Counted from the first letter of the stretch, positions 28,801 through 43,800 are shown. The stretch is DNA of 64,000 nt from Rhynochetos jubatus (GCA_027574665.1 CM050652.1:38627631-38691630), one strand, 5' to 3'. Notes: a model not told the origin generated them from the letters alone. Program-made: numbers and translations.

Positions 28801-31800
28801 AAAAAATAGGAATGATAATGTTCCCTAAATAGAATTTGCTGGAAAACATCCATACACTTTTGAGGATTTCCTGGCTTTTGGCTGTATGTATTTATTCAAT
28901 GCACGGGAGATGATGTTTCATTACAAATGCCAACAATTCTATGTTACCCATTATGCAGTGCATAACCTAAATAACAAAATCTATTTTCACACAGGGATTT
29001 AAATTACAACAGTCTGGACGAGTTCCCCACTGCTATCAGGACACTAACAAACCTAAAAGAACTGTAAGTACACAGCTCATATTAAGCAGGAGGATGTTTT
29101 GTCTAGTGCGTGATTATTCTTGTTAATGCTGGTGATTTTATCAGTAATCCTTAAAAACTGATATCCCAGGAAAAGCTAGTAAACATGCCAACATGCGTAA
29201 ATGATCATTTTCAACATTACGTTTAGAGCATTCATGTTCTGACAGCTTTGACTTTTATACTGCATTCTGCAGTGCGTTTTTCCAGGAAACTCAGCCTTGG
29301 AAAACGGTTAATAATAAACACAATTCATGCTGAGTCCTAAACACAACGGTTGGATTTTGCAAAGAATACAGTATATCACAGTCTTTTAGTCTGAGAAGGT
29401 GTGGCACCATTATTAGTCCATCAGGCTTAAATATCTTTACCTCCTTCCCTCCATTCCCCCCATTAAATTAAAGCAGTTTCTTTTCAATATAGATAGTCCT
29501 CAGTAATGCTGTAAATAAAACTCTTCTGGATGCACAGACATAGCTTCCATTAAAAAAATCAACAGTTAAAAGAAAGCAGTCAAGTTTATTGTAAGAAAAA
29601 GCTGCATTATAAAGAAATTAATGACATTATATTTACACACAATGTACACATCAGTGCATATGTTCAGAATTTTTTCCATTTGAATTACTTACCATGTTAC
29701 TGGTACCATCAACACAGATTTTTGAAAAAAACCAGGCAGTCATACAGTAGTTGGACATGGTTGTACCCCTGCTACATCACAAACCAATCTTAAAGCCTCT
29801 TTAAGTATCTACCCGGGATTTTTTCCAAAGCAGGGATCCCCACACAGTGCTGACTCCAGCTCAGCACCTCCAGTGCTGGCAAAGAGTGCTGCTCCAGAGA
29901 GGGAGGGGGGCTGTGAGCTTCTCAGCCCAACTGTTCTCAGCTGCTGTTACATCATCTGTCATCTAAATAATTGGTATGACAGCCAGTGGCCTTGAAGGAT
30001 TGCCTGGGGTCAGCAGCCAAACATGGATAACACAGGTTTGTGTTAAAGGCCCCTTGCCCAGTCCAGCAAACTGCCTGACGTGCTTGAGATTACTTTCTGG
30101 CCCTGTAAGGCTTCACCTCTCAGTACCAAACTTGTTGTTTCAGACAAGCTCCTAGGTGCAAGGAAACTTTGGAGTGTAAAATTGCAACCTGATGTCCCAA
30201 ATCCAGCACACAGACCGTGGGACCATGTGCCTCAGTGCCTTGTTTGGGCCCTGGAAGACAATCTTATTAGCATGAGATGTCTCCGGCCAGGTTGTGCATG
30301 TCCTACCGTTCTCAACCGGTGGGAGCCCCGGCCCACAGAAGTTCAACCCATTGCAGGGCACCTTAGTAGGGGTGTTTCTGGATGGGACCTCGTTTCTCTC
30401 TCAGGATTTAGGCCTGAGCTGAAAACACAGACTATGGCTTTTTGTGTACAGCTTGGAGGCATCCAAGGCAGCCAGGCAGAGCTGGAGATCTGCTGGCAAG
30501 TGGCCAGCAAGCCAGGGCCATATCTGTTTGATGCTACAGGGGCACCGTTGTCCCCAGTACATTGCACTTCAGGGTCTCAGCTGTAGGAGTAGTTATCTCT
30601 CCAAAGCACGTGGGTACCGTTACCCAAAATTAATGCATACATAATGTTTTCCAGACTGGATTTTGAAGATACTCATAGAAGCATTTTTCCCACTGAGGCC
30701 TTAATATAGTCTTTTTACCCCAGGGTGCAGAGAGATTTTCCTGCTCTTCGCTCAGTATGTGGACCGATAGCTGTACAGTGCCTTCAGTTCAGACAGGGTG
30801 TACCCTTGGGTACAGTGCCCGGGGACACAGACAGCAGCCCTGAGCACACTCTCTTCCGACAGCTCAGAAGCGCTTCAGGCTCTTCTGTGCATAAATGCAC
30901 TGGAGTCAGCTCTTGGCTGATGATGGGGCTGCTCACTCACTCTTAACTCGAGTCAGAATGGTGATGAGGGGCTCAGTACTGCCCCGGGAAGCAGTCATGC
31001 CATTTCCTTAGCTTTTCTGCCATGCAAGGAATCCCATTCAATACAGCCACAAAACCAGTCTGTTTACTGGTTCTAGACTAAACTGGATCCTCATACTGCA
31101 TAAGAGCCTGCATCTGCATGGATGCAGTTCTTATTGCATGCAAAAGAACGAGGGATTTAGAGCCTTGCTCCGTAGCTCATCAGCAGTAGCACAATGCCCA
31201 AACAAGTAAAACCAATAATGTGGGACCTGTCCAAGCAATGGCCAAGTGTGCTTGCATCAGTGAGCAATTTGAGGCTCTCTAAATGCGTAAATTTAAGCTG
31301 GGAAGCCTTTTTCATACCCGACTGAACTAATGGGAGTTTCCCACACAAATCGTCATTGTTCTTTTGAAATCTTAGCTGTTTCTTTTGATTATCACAATGG
31401 AGAATTACTCCTATGAATAAAACCCAGTAATTAATGATGAGACAAAGATTTGGCCCTCTGTCCAGCAGACACAGCTACATTGGATGGTTTGTTCATGTCA
31501 ACATTTAAAATACTGTGACAAGAAGATGGCTGTGGGATGCTCAACAGATTACAATATACTGTATAAAACCATTCACCTGATCAACTTGTGCAATCCATTA
31601 TTATCCCAGCAAAAGAAGTAGGTGCAGTTTAACAGGTACAGAGGGAAATGTATATATTACTTTACTGTTATTTAATTACTGATATTTGATTATTACTGTT
31701 ATTAGTTCTTATGTGTGTATTTACATTATAGCTACATATGTACGCACATAGATCCATAGATACACGACACAGCTACAGAGCAGTTTCCCACTGAGGGCAT

Positions 31801-34800
31801 CTGAATTTTAAAATGCCATTTTGCAGTTTACTTAATCTGAATGCTTTTGTTCATTCAGAAAAGTGCTGAATTCCAGCTATTTTGTTGCTTTTCTTTTCTT
31901 TTGCTTTTTTGCAGCTATGTCTTATTCCAGAAAACAAGGTCATACCTTTACGTACAGACACTTTCCTCATCACAAACAAAAAAATCATTGTGCATTGTGA
32001 ATACAGACTGTGCCTTCATTTTTATTTCTTCCTGTGTAAACCATTTTTCCTTTTGTAGGGGATTTCACAGCAATAACATCAAGTCAATACCCGAGCGTGC
32101 GTTTGTGGGTAACCCGTCACTTATTACAATGTAAGTGATAACAGTCTTTTCAGTGACTCTTCTTGTTAGAGAGCCTGGAACTGAGTGTCATATTTGTGGC
32201 TAATTGTCAAATAGGTCTTCTTGTGAGCATACTGTGCAGCACCTCATTATACAAGCAAACAGGCTCATGCATTTTCAACTCAGTGGAAGGAATGCTAGCA
32301 TTCCCTGCTTAAGGGAAGCGAGTAGTGGTCTCTGGCCTTTGACCTTTTATTTGAATTATTTAAGTCTCTTAGCATTACTGGCAATGTAGAAACTAGAAAT
32401 GTGTTTGATGGATATAGATTAGTGGGTGAGAAAAGCCCAGAGGTGCACCTCTGCTACAGTCACAGACATGCACAGTCTGTGATTCATTGTAGGGAGTTTA
32501 CTCCTTTTCCTATAGCATAATCACATAATATATTTAGAATCTTCTAAAATATTTTTCATAAAACGTCTTCTGTCCTATTTTTGCAGACACTTTTATGATA
32601 ACCCTATCCAGCTTGTTGGAAAATCTGCTTTTCAACACTTACCAGAACTCAGAACCCTGTATGTGTTCACTTTTTATTTTAATTGTCTTTATGTATCACA
32701 ATATTAGAGTTTCCCACACTCCCCTCACCACAGTTGTATTGAATGATGTTTTTAAATTCTAGGACTTTAAATGGTGCTTCACAGATAACAGAGTTTCCTG
32801 ATCTGACAGGGACTACAAGTCTGGAGAGTTTGTAAGTGCTAGAGAAGTATTTTTGGTTTGTTTTATTCTTTTGCATATTGACTTATTCTAAAGAATGTTC
32901 TAAAACAAATAATTTGTTTTGAAATCTTTAACAAGTAGTCTTCTTTTGTCTTTTTTTTTTAAATACTTTCAACAGGACACTCACGGGAGCACAGATCACC
33001 TCTCTCCCCAGATCAGCTTGTGACCAGTTACCTAATCTCCAAGTGCTGTACGTTTCAGTAAGATTATTAACTTTACATTAATGCAAGAGATTAACGGGCA
33101 GTTTCAACATTACTGCTATTTCTGTGTATCACATTACTTGTTAGGAATTCAGCTCAGGGAGCAGGCCCCCGTGTTACTCAAAAAGTCCACAACCCACTTA
33201 TCAGTCAGGATTTCCTATACATTGCTGAAAAAGATAATTACTTTGCATATTTTTAGGAAAGGGTAAAACGGTTCTTGATTTTGTTTAAAAAACAGCAGAA
33301 CTACCTTATTTTCATTCATTCTGTCTCTGCTACAGTAGCCTGGGTTTTCTTGTTTCACTGAGGCAGACAATTCAGTGAGGTGAATGGAAATTACAACTGA
33401 GTAAGGAGTGCAGTTTTGAGTCCTTGTTATGCTCCTCTTTTAGCTTCTTTCCCAACCAGACATAAGTAGCTGACGGAAAGTTTCATAGACTATTCCTTGG
33501 CATCGTTGGGGCATACTTTTTATACTAAATATTCAATATTATTTTAGCTTGGAAATTTCCTTGGAGTTTGCTTAATCACTAACGAAAGTAATCATTGTGT
33601 CCGCTTCTTTGAGAATGAGCCAACAGCACTTTCCTCTACGTATTACATCACTAGGAATGTATTTGGTATTAGTTCTCTGGCCAACGTTGAAATAGCACTA
33701 ATTATAACACATTATTTGAATACCAGCCTGGATGTCATGAACATTTCCAGAAAAAAATTAAGTTTCAGTTGATGGACTCAATATAATCATTTCCAGAACG
33801 ATAAAAGGCAGAAACAGAGTCTGTTGCCAGAAGAAAGTCTGCACACAGACTTATGTTTAAATATGTCCTGTATTATTCAAAACCAATAAACAATCTCAAA
33901 ACAGAAGGCAAATAAACACTATAGTAATTAATAACTTGCACAGTCCATGGTAGAGTAGGACTGTCCGTTGGAAATTCCCATTTCTTGAGTCTCACCCTGT
34001 AATATTAAAGCCGATATTTAAGAGGGTGGGGGAACCAATTTGACAGCAATTTCACGTACTCAGAGTTGCTGTTTCTCCCTTCCCATGAGATTGGAACAAG
34101 CCTGCCAAGCCCTCATGTAGGTTTTCACATTTGTTTGGCCTGTGCCGTGAAGTGTAACAGTGCGCTGAACCCCACGAGGTACTCGGAGACTGCGATCCTG
34201 ACGGGTCTTCCTGGCTCAGATACGTGCACAAGCACCACGAGCGCAAACACTGTGTCTGTGCGCCCTGCCTAGCCACCGGTACTTCCAAACGTGGGTTAAC
34301 GGACACAGAGGCTTCCCGGGTGTCTGCTCGCCTGCCGTAAAGGTGTGCGTGAGAACACCCGCACTCCTCACGAGAGTACCCTCAGCACAGCTGGGTATGC
34401 ACCGCAACACAGGAACCAACCCCACCTGCCCTCAGCTGCTGCCAGGAGCCTCACGTATTGCCAGAGTGGGAAAAAATCCTTAAACAAGCAAAATATTTCC
34501 TGGAGATCTAACAGAAACTGAGGGGAGAAGGGTTTCGGATTGGGGTTTTTTTTTTCCATGTGTGAGGAGGGAGTGTCAGTATGTACAAAATTCAAGCTGA
34601 TAATATACTTTTGAGACCTAAATGTCATGCACAAATCTGTGCATGACAAAACAGTTGCAGTCCACCAAGCATACCAAAAACCTTTTACCTTGGCCTAAAA
34701 GCCTCCAGCTCTCTTGGATTCTCTTCTGTCGTGTCTGATTTGGACCACACAGTACCTGTGGAAAAAAAAAACAACAGAGGCCATAATCTTCTCTGCTGTA

Positions 34801-37800
34801 ACTTAAAAAGGACATATATCGATGGTAGCCTTTGTGCTTAGTAAAAACAGAGTGGAATACCTTAAAAACACACACGGTCATTACTTGCATCACTTCCACA
34901 AATCCAATAGCGCGTACTGTAAATGCTCCTGTTGGAATCGTAACAGCGAGAATAAAATTTCACCAAGGAAGCAATAGGTGGAGATGAACCAGTTTTGAAT
35001 TTGAAACAGGAGTGAAAAGAAATTACTCTTTTACATGATAATATTGGATAACTATGGAAAAGGACATTTTCCCTAATTACAGGGGGCTTTCCTATATTCT
35101 TTTCACCAGTGAATTTTCCATTCAGTATTCCCTAAGCAAGATGTATATATAGGATGAGACTGTAGGGCTGGGGGACGGGAGTTTGGTTCCTTATTTTTTT
35201 TTCTCCTCCAATTTCTGCAAATTGCCTGGGCTTGGTTTTGATTAGTTATATTATAGTATAAATCAGTCCAGATGTTTCAGTTATTCTGTAATTTGTTGAG
35301 TTTTGGCTCGTTTTTTAAGTTTTTTTTCCCCTCTGTGTAGTGATTGATTTCAAAGTTAGTTCCAATATCTTTTTTTAACCACTTCCCTCAGTTATGAGAT
35401 ATAATAGTCTAAGGATCAGAGGCAATACTGCTTAGTTAAAAGTGTAGAATGGAAAGCTGATTGCAGTCTGTGGTGATTATGAGCAGAAAAATACAGGATC
35501 TTCTCTGAAAAAATGAGTATATATATTTAGTAGGTTATTTTAAATGGTTTAAATACTTGACAGAATTTAAACATGATGAAGTCTGTGATGCAAATCCAAT
35601 ATTCCCTATGAGCAGATGGCCAATATCAAACACTCAAGTCACCTACGCTTCCTTCAGACAGTGCAAGGAATCTGCAAATGTAGGATATGGAGTTAATACA
35701 TCTTGCCTTTTCCCCTCCTGTCTCCTCCTCAGCTAGAAATCAAAACCTGACAGATGGGAGATGGTAACCGAGTTTGCACACTTCTATTCTTCTCTGAGTG
35801 TGGACAAAAGTTATTTTAAATTGAGTGTGAAGGTGAACAATGAAAGATCTTTTTCTTTTAAAGTTACTTTGATGTTGATGTTTTCTTTTCTTGTGTATTA
35901 CAGGGATCTGTCTTATAACCTGCTGGAAGATTTACCCTGTTTTACTGCTTGTAAAAAACTCCAAAAAATGTAAGCGTCAAACTACCCTAAAAAGCGGCAT
36001 CTATATACAAATTTGTTTGAGCATCATTAACTTGGTTGTTGATGGCTGATTTGACATACCCAGATACATACCCTTAGACTATACTGAAGTGGATCATGAA
36101 CAGAATCTAAAAACCCCCAAAGTGTCCTCCAAGTGTCTTTGAAACTGAGGAGATTCTTATTGCTATTTCAGTGACTTGCATCACAATGAAATCGGTGAAA
36201 TCAAAGTAGACACGTTTCGGCAGCTGGCTGCTCTTCGGTCTCTGTGAGTACAGTCCTAACAGCCATTCGCCCGGGTTCTCAGGAACAGGGGGCATACACT
36301 GCCTGCTCACTCTCTGCCCCAAAACACACTGGTTTCTGTTTTGCTTTGATCTTTCACCCATGACGTCCTAACTGGGAAAGCAGAACACACATTGTGAAGT
36401 TCAACATCTGCAGCAATGCGTTCAGATGTAAACTTGCAGCTATACAAGCTGGTACTTCTAAACGATTCACAGTTGGGCTGGAGGATGGTTGTGGGTCCCT
36501 TCCAGCTGAACTGTTCTATTGTAGTCTCCCTGCTGCGAGAGATACTGAGCCAGAGCTAGTAGCTGTTGGCAGGTTCACATAATAACCAGTTCTAAGGAGC
36601 ATGAAATCTTTGGAGAGAGAACAGTGTCCTAAGAAATAGATTGTAATCATGTGTCAGTTCATCATTTTCAGACTGACACGTGTGAGAGCAGAGTAATTTT
36701 GGAGTTCCTTATTGTTTTTTGATTTTTCAGGAGTGGTGAAGATTGAGATTAGGAAGTTAGGCCTATTGACAATGGATTTGCTATTCTTAAATCACATCAT
36801 GAGGACCTCTCAGAAGTAGTCCATACACCCCACTCTTCTTTCTGCTGCCTTGAGAAGCTGTGAAGCAGATTGAAAATAACTGTGTTAGACCGCAGAAGGC
36901 ATTAGGAAGGGCTACGGAAAGTTGTCAGTTCAATAACAAGCACCATTAACTGACTAATGAAATGTAAAAACTGGAAAAAGATTTTGCACTATGAGATATG
37001 CAGCAGCTTATTGGAAATAATGCATGTAATTAATACCTTTTTTATATTTAGGCCTCCTAATCAAGTGTATGAAAACTGCCATATTCACTCAGTGGGTATG
37101 TAATTTTCCACTCACTTTTCTTGTAGGGATTTAGCTTGGAACAAAATTAAAATTATTCACCCCAATGCCTTCTCCTCTTTACCATCTCTGATCAAACTGT
37201 AAGTATTTGTGTATCATCTTCTACATTCAAATTTTCGTATTTTTCTTGCAAGAGCATACAAAAAATGTAGTAACTTAGTGCCCCACTCAGCAGAAATTGA
37301 GGCTTTCTTATTTTAATCTTCTGGTCTCTTGGATCCGTGACTGAATGACTGCTTTCTTGTAGGTTAACTCCCATAGGAATTACAGCAAAGCTGCATATGA
37401 CACTGTGTAATCAGTGACTTGGGGTCCATAGCATATCAGTGTATCTGCCTTTCTTCATTCAATTTGTTAGCACTTCAGCCTCTTTTGGCAATGGGGAATA
37501 TTTCCTGTTATGTATCAGGACGAAGGAATTGGGTTCAAAATTAAGTAAGAAACATTTTCCAGTAAGCATCTTTATTTCATCGTTCCTTGTTTGGTGGAAT
37601 AGTTTTTCTTCTTTAGTATCTTCAGCCAGAGTGGTCGAAACACCAGCAGTCCAATTCTGCAGGCCTTGTTCACAGCCTGTCTCAGTACGTACTTCTTCCT
37701 GTTTCCCGCTGTCACTGTCATGCCGCTTTAAGGTGAATCCCTGAGGCACTGGGTGTGTGGGAAACGCGTGAAAGACAGTGTCTCTGGTGTCGAGACAACC

Positions 37801-40800
37801 TGCTCCATGGTCATGACAGATACACTGCTGGTCGTCCGCTCACGGATAATCCAGTAACTGCTGGGAAACCTCGGTTTGGAAATGTCTGTTGATGTGCAAA
37901 GCCTCCCCTCTGAATGGTGCACTGAAAAATGTCCATAAAGAGAATATTGCCTGTGGCATCCCTTTTTGGAAGCCCTCCTCAGGACTTTCCTACAGAAGAA
38001 AGGGTGAGGGAACAGCACGCTGCCAGCAGTAAACTGTAGCTTTGTTCAGCGGCACAGAACAGTCAGGGAGGGTTAAAGAAAAAGCCCTTCGACACACACA
38101 CAGCAAGACAGCGTGCCAGTGTTTCCTGAAATCCTAGTCTGTAACCCTGCTCTGACTGCAGTTAGGGGTCATTTTTACTGCTGCAGTAGGACCAGAATTT
38201 CACTTTTTGTATTTAACTGTTAGGAGCAGGAGGGGACACACACAGAAACACACTAAACCAGAGAAGGTAGAGGACCAGTCCATCAACATACCTCTCCTAT
38301 TATGTCTAGCCCCTTAAATTTCAGGAGATAGTCCAAGAGACGGGAACTTTTGCTTTGTTAACCCTTGGAGAGAAAATCATTTCAGCAGCATCAGACTCCC
38401 CTTCCTCCTCCCTCTTGACTGCTGACCGTGTTAAGTCTTGCAGTGTAGATAATTACGAAAAGGAATCAAAAGACTTACAGAATAAATGCAAGAGAGAGGG
38501 AGAAATAGAGAACAGAGAATACCTCTGGACTCCGCCTTCTGATCACTTTACCGTTTCTCCTTGATCTCGATCACTTTTTCATTCACTGGTTTCATTTCGC
38601 CCATTACGTATCCCTGCTCTGTGCTTTCTTCAGCTCCTGAGACAAACCTCAGCTTAGAGCTGTCACCTTCATCTGCTCCAGCCCAGACCCATCCTACCCT
38701 GAAACACGCGTCTTCCCCGCACACCTGACCTGCTCCCCGTGGAGCTTTCAAGGCAGCCATGCCCTCTAGCATCCCACTGGATCTTTTAAACTGGGGGAAG
38801 CTGTTCTGGCACTGGCTGCCTTTAATTCAAACAGTCTAATGAACAGATTTTAAATTCATTTGCTGGTCTCAAGACCGGCACTACGAACGTCGAAATTTGG
38901 CAACAGACACTTGGCTAACTGCTCGGTATTACTGTTAGCTTTCTGCTAGACACGTAGGTGCGTACTCCTGAGCAGTGCTGCGGCTTTGCTCTGCTGAGTG
39001 GGGCCTCTGTTTAATGCAGTCATTTTTGATTGAGTTAGAAAAGTCCAACCTGTTTTTCCAACGTGACGCTTCTAGTGCTGAAAAAAGAAATGTAAAACCC
39101 GTAAGCTGATTTTTATTTGCTGTTATGCAGGGATGTGTCATCCAACCTTTTGTCTTCTTTTCCTGTGACGGGGCTACATGGTTTAACGCATTTAAAATTA
39201 ACAGGAAATCATGCCCTACAAAGTTTGATATCATCTGAAAATTTTCCAGAACTCAAGTGAGTATGTCATTAAAACTAAAAAGCCACATTTGTGTTCATGT
39301 GCAACGGAAGGTGTGCCAGTGTGTAACGCGTGTTACTTCGTACTGTCAGTCTTTGATCTGTGCTATTAAAACTAAAGCAAATACGATAAAAATGATAGAC
39401 TTCTTTTATTATGCTCACTTTTAACTGCAGAAACTATGAAGAGTTTTGAAATATTAACCCCAGTACTTGCTTAATATGAGCCACATCTGCTTCCTGGTGA
39501 TATGTTTCAAAAGCTGTTACAACAATATTGCTAGCAGCCTAGTGGTACGTCCTTCTTCTACGGGACCGTGCTTACAGAACGTCCATTATATTTAATGAAA
39601 ACACAGCAAATACCAAGGGAAGAATATACTCCTGAAGTTCCAAAATATTTGGCCTGGTTTTTTTGAACATGTTTTTTCCGTAATCTTTTGATTAAGATTC
39701 AGATAATACTTTGCCATTATTACCAAAGCATTTATGCTAGTAATTTTCTGCTGGATGCTGTGGTACAGGAAGGAAATGTTCTCTAGAGATCATTTGCAGC
39801 TCTGCCAGGCACTGGATGACCGTAGAGAAATCACAGTAGAGAGAGTTTTGCCTCTGACTTCAGGGTATTTGGGAGTGGCCCCTACCTCTCCCTTGAGTTT
39901 TATATTTTAATTAAAGGATGCCAAGAGCAACATACATTTTTCCACGTTTTACTGTAAAAGGTTTGATATCGTAAAATTTGAAACAATTCGTGTGCACATA
40001 GTTACAGAATCACAGGACGGTTGAGGGACCTCTGGAGGTCATCTTGTCCAATCCCCCTGCTCAAGCAGGGGCACCTGGAGCTGGTTCCCAGGACTTTCGA
40101 GTATCTCCAGGGATGGAGAGTCCATCCTTATGTCCTCACTAGATTTGCCTTTTGCACTGGAAAACTCTCATGAGTTTTGGCAGGCAGACAACTCAAGGAG
40201 ACGTTACCACTAGTGAAAAGGACTGGAGTGTTTGGGGTTATCAATAAGAAGGGAGTCATGAGTGGAAGTGCGGAGGTGATTAAACCTCTGTGTGCAACGC
40301 TGGAGGGATCCACGCTAGAACACTGTGAGAATGGCATGTTAATACAAACAGAGAGAAGAGCTGCAAAAAAATGGTTCCAAGGTGAGGAAGCAATGCCTTA
40401 AAAGATTTACTAAACCCAGTGTTTGCAGTTTGTCACAGAGGAGATTGGGCAGTGACTCCCTCACAGTTACTCTATAACAAACAATCAAAGTACTAGAGGC
40501 CTTAGGCCTGTCACCCTACAGACCTTCAGGTGGGTCTCAGAGGTCAAGAAGCAGGTACCGTAAGAAATCGTGAATGGTTGAGGCTGAGCTTTTGCTGTAG
40601 TTTTTCTTCTCTCACTGACTCTCCCCACTGGTTGAGGCAGATGTGACAATTCTAAAGTCCCTGAAGATTCTTTAAAAAAATGTAAACACAAGAAAATGGA
40701 TTAATCCAACCCTGCAGATATATAGCGAGGTATATACTATGGCCTAAGGGCGTAAGAAGTGCTGTAGCAGCCTAGAATAATCCACTATTCAGTTGAATTA

Positions 40801-43800
40801 TGTGCAACTAAGATTTTTTAATTCTTTTCTCAAAATCACACTTTGTATGATTTTACCACCAGTAAAATTACGTATATTGCTCGAATGCAACTAGAGTGTA
40901 TTTATTTACTCAGGAGAAGTATTAACAGGGATGTGCCAGGCAGTAGCTTAAGTCTTTATAAAAGGTATAAAAAGTATGATTAATATGTCTCGAGTTGATT
41001 ACCATCTGTAAGAACAAATTATATCCAGTCAGGAGAGAACAGAGTAAAATCCTGACCTGTAGTCTGCAGAATTTTTACCATGAATCAGATCGAGGCCAGG
41101 ACTTCACACAGGATCACAGCACAGACAATGCATGAAGCACCAAACTTGAACAGAGATCTAAAGCAAAATGAAATTTCACCCTTTGTAATTGTTGGAACTA
41201 CACACTGGTTACAACATTAAAGACAAATTCCTGTATAAAAGCTTCCTGCTCATCTAAATGGGTCATTGCTGTTCAATACACAGACACATCAAAGAGCTGA
41301 GCATCCTCTGCCCCACCTTCAGCAAAGGCACGATAATGCGCTACAGAGCCGAGCCCAGCCTGCTGTGGCAAGCTGTGAGGAAGTAAAGTCAGCCTGCCAG
41401 CCACTCCTTCCTTCTTTATCTGATGCTTTGATTCAACGCTGTAAAGAACTCAGTGATTTGCTCCATCCATCATAACCGTGCCTTCCCATTCACGGTGACA
41501 CACACTCACCCACACCTTTGTGAGGTGGGAAACAACCTTGTGTTCTCTGCTGCTTAATCTAAAAACAGAAGAAGGAGGCATTCCTTGCTGCAGGAAAAAA
41601 TTATCAGGGATACAGATATCATCAGTAAGATAAGCAGTATATAAAAATAAATTTAACCAGTGTTTCTAAAAGAGTTTAATTTGACAAAGTCCAAATCTAA
41701 TCACCCACATCAAATAAGCACCAGACATAAAAAGGACTGCTTCCAGCACTCCATGGCTGAGAGTTGCTGCTATTTTTGTTGTTAAAAGTAGCATTTGCAA
41801 GAAACAAATTCCTCTGACACCAGGAAGAGCTGATACTAATTTCTCTGCACTGCAAAGTATGTTTAGTCCTGCGTGTTTTAAGTCCCCACCATTCTGCGCA
41901 ATGATGCACTGCACACAGATTCAGAAGCATTCGTCGGTCTGAGGCCTTTATGTGTATCCCAGTCACCCAGGGGAAAAAAAGGCAAAAACTGTTCAGGTTT
42001 AACAAAGGATGCTAAAAAGACCTACAGAGAGCGTAAGAAATGGCAGTCTTGCTCTTTACAGATAATTTAAAAGCTGGGTTTTTTTGGCTACTTCATCAAA
42101 GCAGTGGACCAGCGCAACGTGAGAGGTCCATGTTTCTGGTGTATGGCAGGCCAGCAGGCTGGTAGGAGCCCAACAGCATCTGGAAATGTGTCATTATTAA
42201 GCACACTGAGTTGTTTGAATGACCATAGAATACATTTCTGTTAGTCTCTTGAGTTTCAAATATCCCCTAACATTTTTTTTCCCCAGCTGTGTCAATGTCT
42301 TCGAAAAGGTCTGAAGCTGTTAAGTTGCAGTGATCACCTTGCAGAACTGCCAGCGTTTCTTTTGAAGATTCATTGTTGTTGTTTGTGGGGATTTTTTTTC
42401 ATAAAAGGGGCATTTCTAGTTGGGGATTGGGATTGTTTTTAGCCCAGGTGACTAGCTACGGGTTAGTCTAGTCATCTGCGGGGTTAATAATAGTTTTATT
42501 TAGGAAGGGTTTCTGGGAAATGTGTTCCAAAACGTTCAATCAAGATAATCTCCTTATTTTAAAAGATGGCATGCACGGAATTGAGTTAGAAATTAAATAT
42601 TTAAATCTGCTGGCATGAGGTTACCTGACAGTTGGATCTTGGTTACCTTGAACCTTTATTGGAGTACCTTGTGTAGCTTTTTGTATAGGGTACAAGGGGG
42701 CAGATTATTGTTGCAAATTCCCAACAGAAACGTAAGTGCCCTAAAATGCACTAATTTGAAAATCACTTTAGAGCTTAGGGTTCCTATTGTTCCCCTTTGT
42801 ACCAGGTTTTTGGCTAGTGCACAAGTTTAAGTCCTGTTGGCACTGGGCCTGATTCAGCCTGATTTCTTTGCAGGGTTTCCCAGGGGGTTAGAGGTGGATT
42901 GGCACACTCATTATGTTAATTTACATGATTAACCTCTTGAAAGTAATCTGATAGGAAGACAGTTTGATTTTATTCCTCTTAAGTCAGAATAACTTCTAAT
43001 CGCTTCTTTGTGTTTGAATTTTTTGGTTTATTAGGCTTTTGACATTAGGGTGAGTTGTTAGGTTTTACTGCGTACTACTGGCGAACCGTGCGAATGCAAT
43101 CTCCCCGCTTCCAGAGCATAACATATATCAAAGGAATAGAAGTAGTCTATGAATATATGCAATTCTTCCATGTTGCCCCAGAATTTGCACATCCCCAAAG
43201 GAATTAGATTCTAAACATACTGGAAATGAGCAATTTTCTGACAACAGAAACCCTCAAAATCACTGAAACTCACTGACCTATGCTCAGTTATGTGTTAGGA
43301 ATACCAGTGATCTTAAAAGAGTTAGGAATGAGCATCCAGTGTCCTGCAGGGACCGTGCTCACTTCTAAGACAATAATAAAGTCAAACCTTTTCCGCAGTG
43401 ACGCCCGTTTTCACTCACACAGCCTTTCCGATTCATTCGCCTTTCGGTTTAGAACGCTGCTTTCTTGATCTGTGCCCAAAAGACAATCTCCTTTTTTGCC
43501 ATCTCACTGTGAAAAGAGCTGGATAAAGTTTGAATTCCAAAAGTTCTCGTTCTTCACCAACTGGAGAAACTCCATTTGGGAAGTGAAGTTTTAGTTTTGC
43601 CTGTTAGGCAGGTAGATGCAGTTGTGATCACTGGATCTGCTTTTTTAAAAGAAACCACTAAGATAGTAACATGGAGAAACTGTTGAGTTCCACTGTAAAA
43701 TCATTCAAAATTGTAAAACAGAAATATGGCTCTGAGTAACATTCACTCAGCTGCCAGTCACACGTCTCCTGCTCTCGTATCTCCCATGAAAACACATCAG

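Noticed and set aside
30080..30586. 168-codon plus-strand frame in intron 7 as a nested gene
   Set aside because: There is no homology I recognise, no promoter or poly(A) context and no splice evidence; an overlapping open frame on the other strand suggests composition, not selection.
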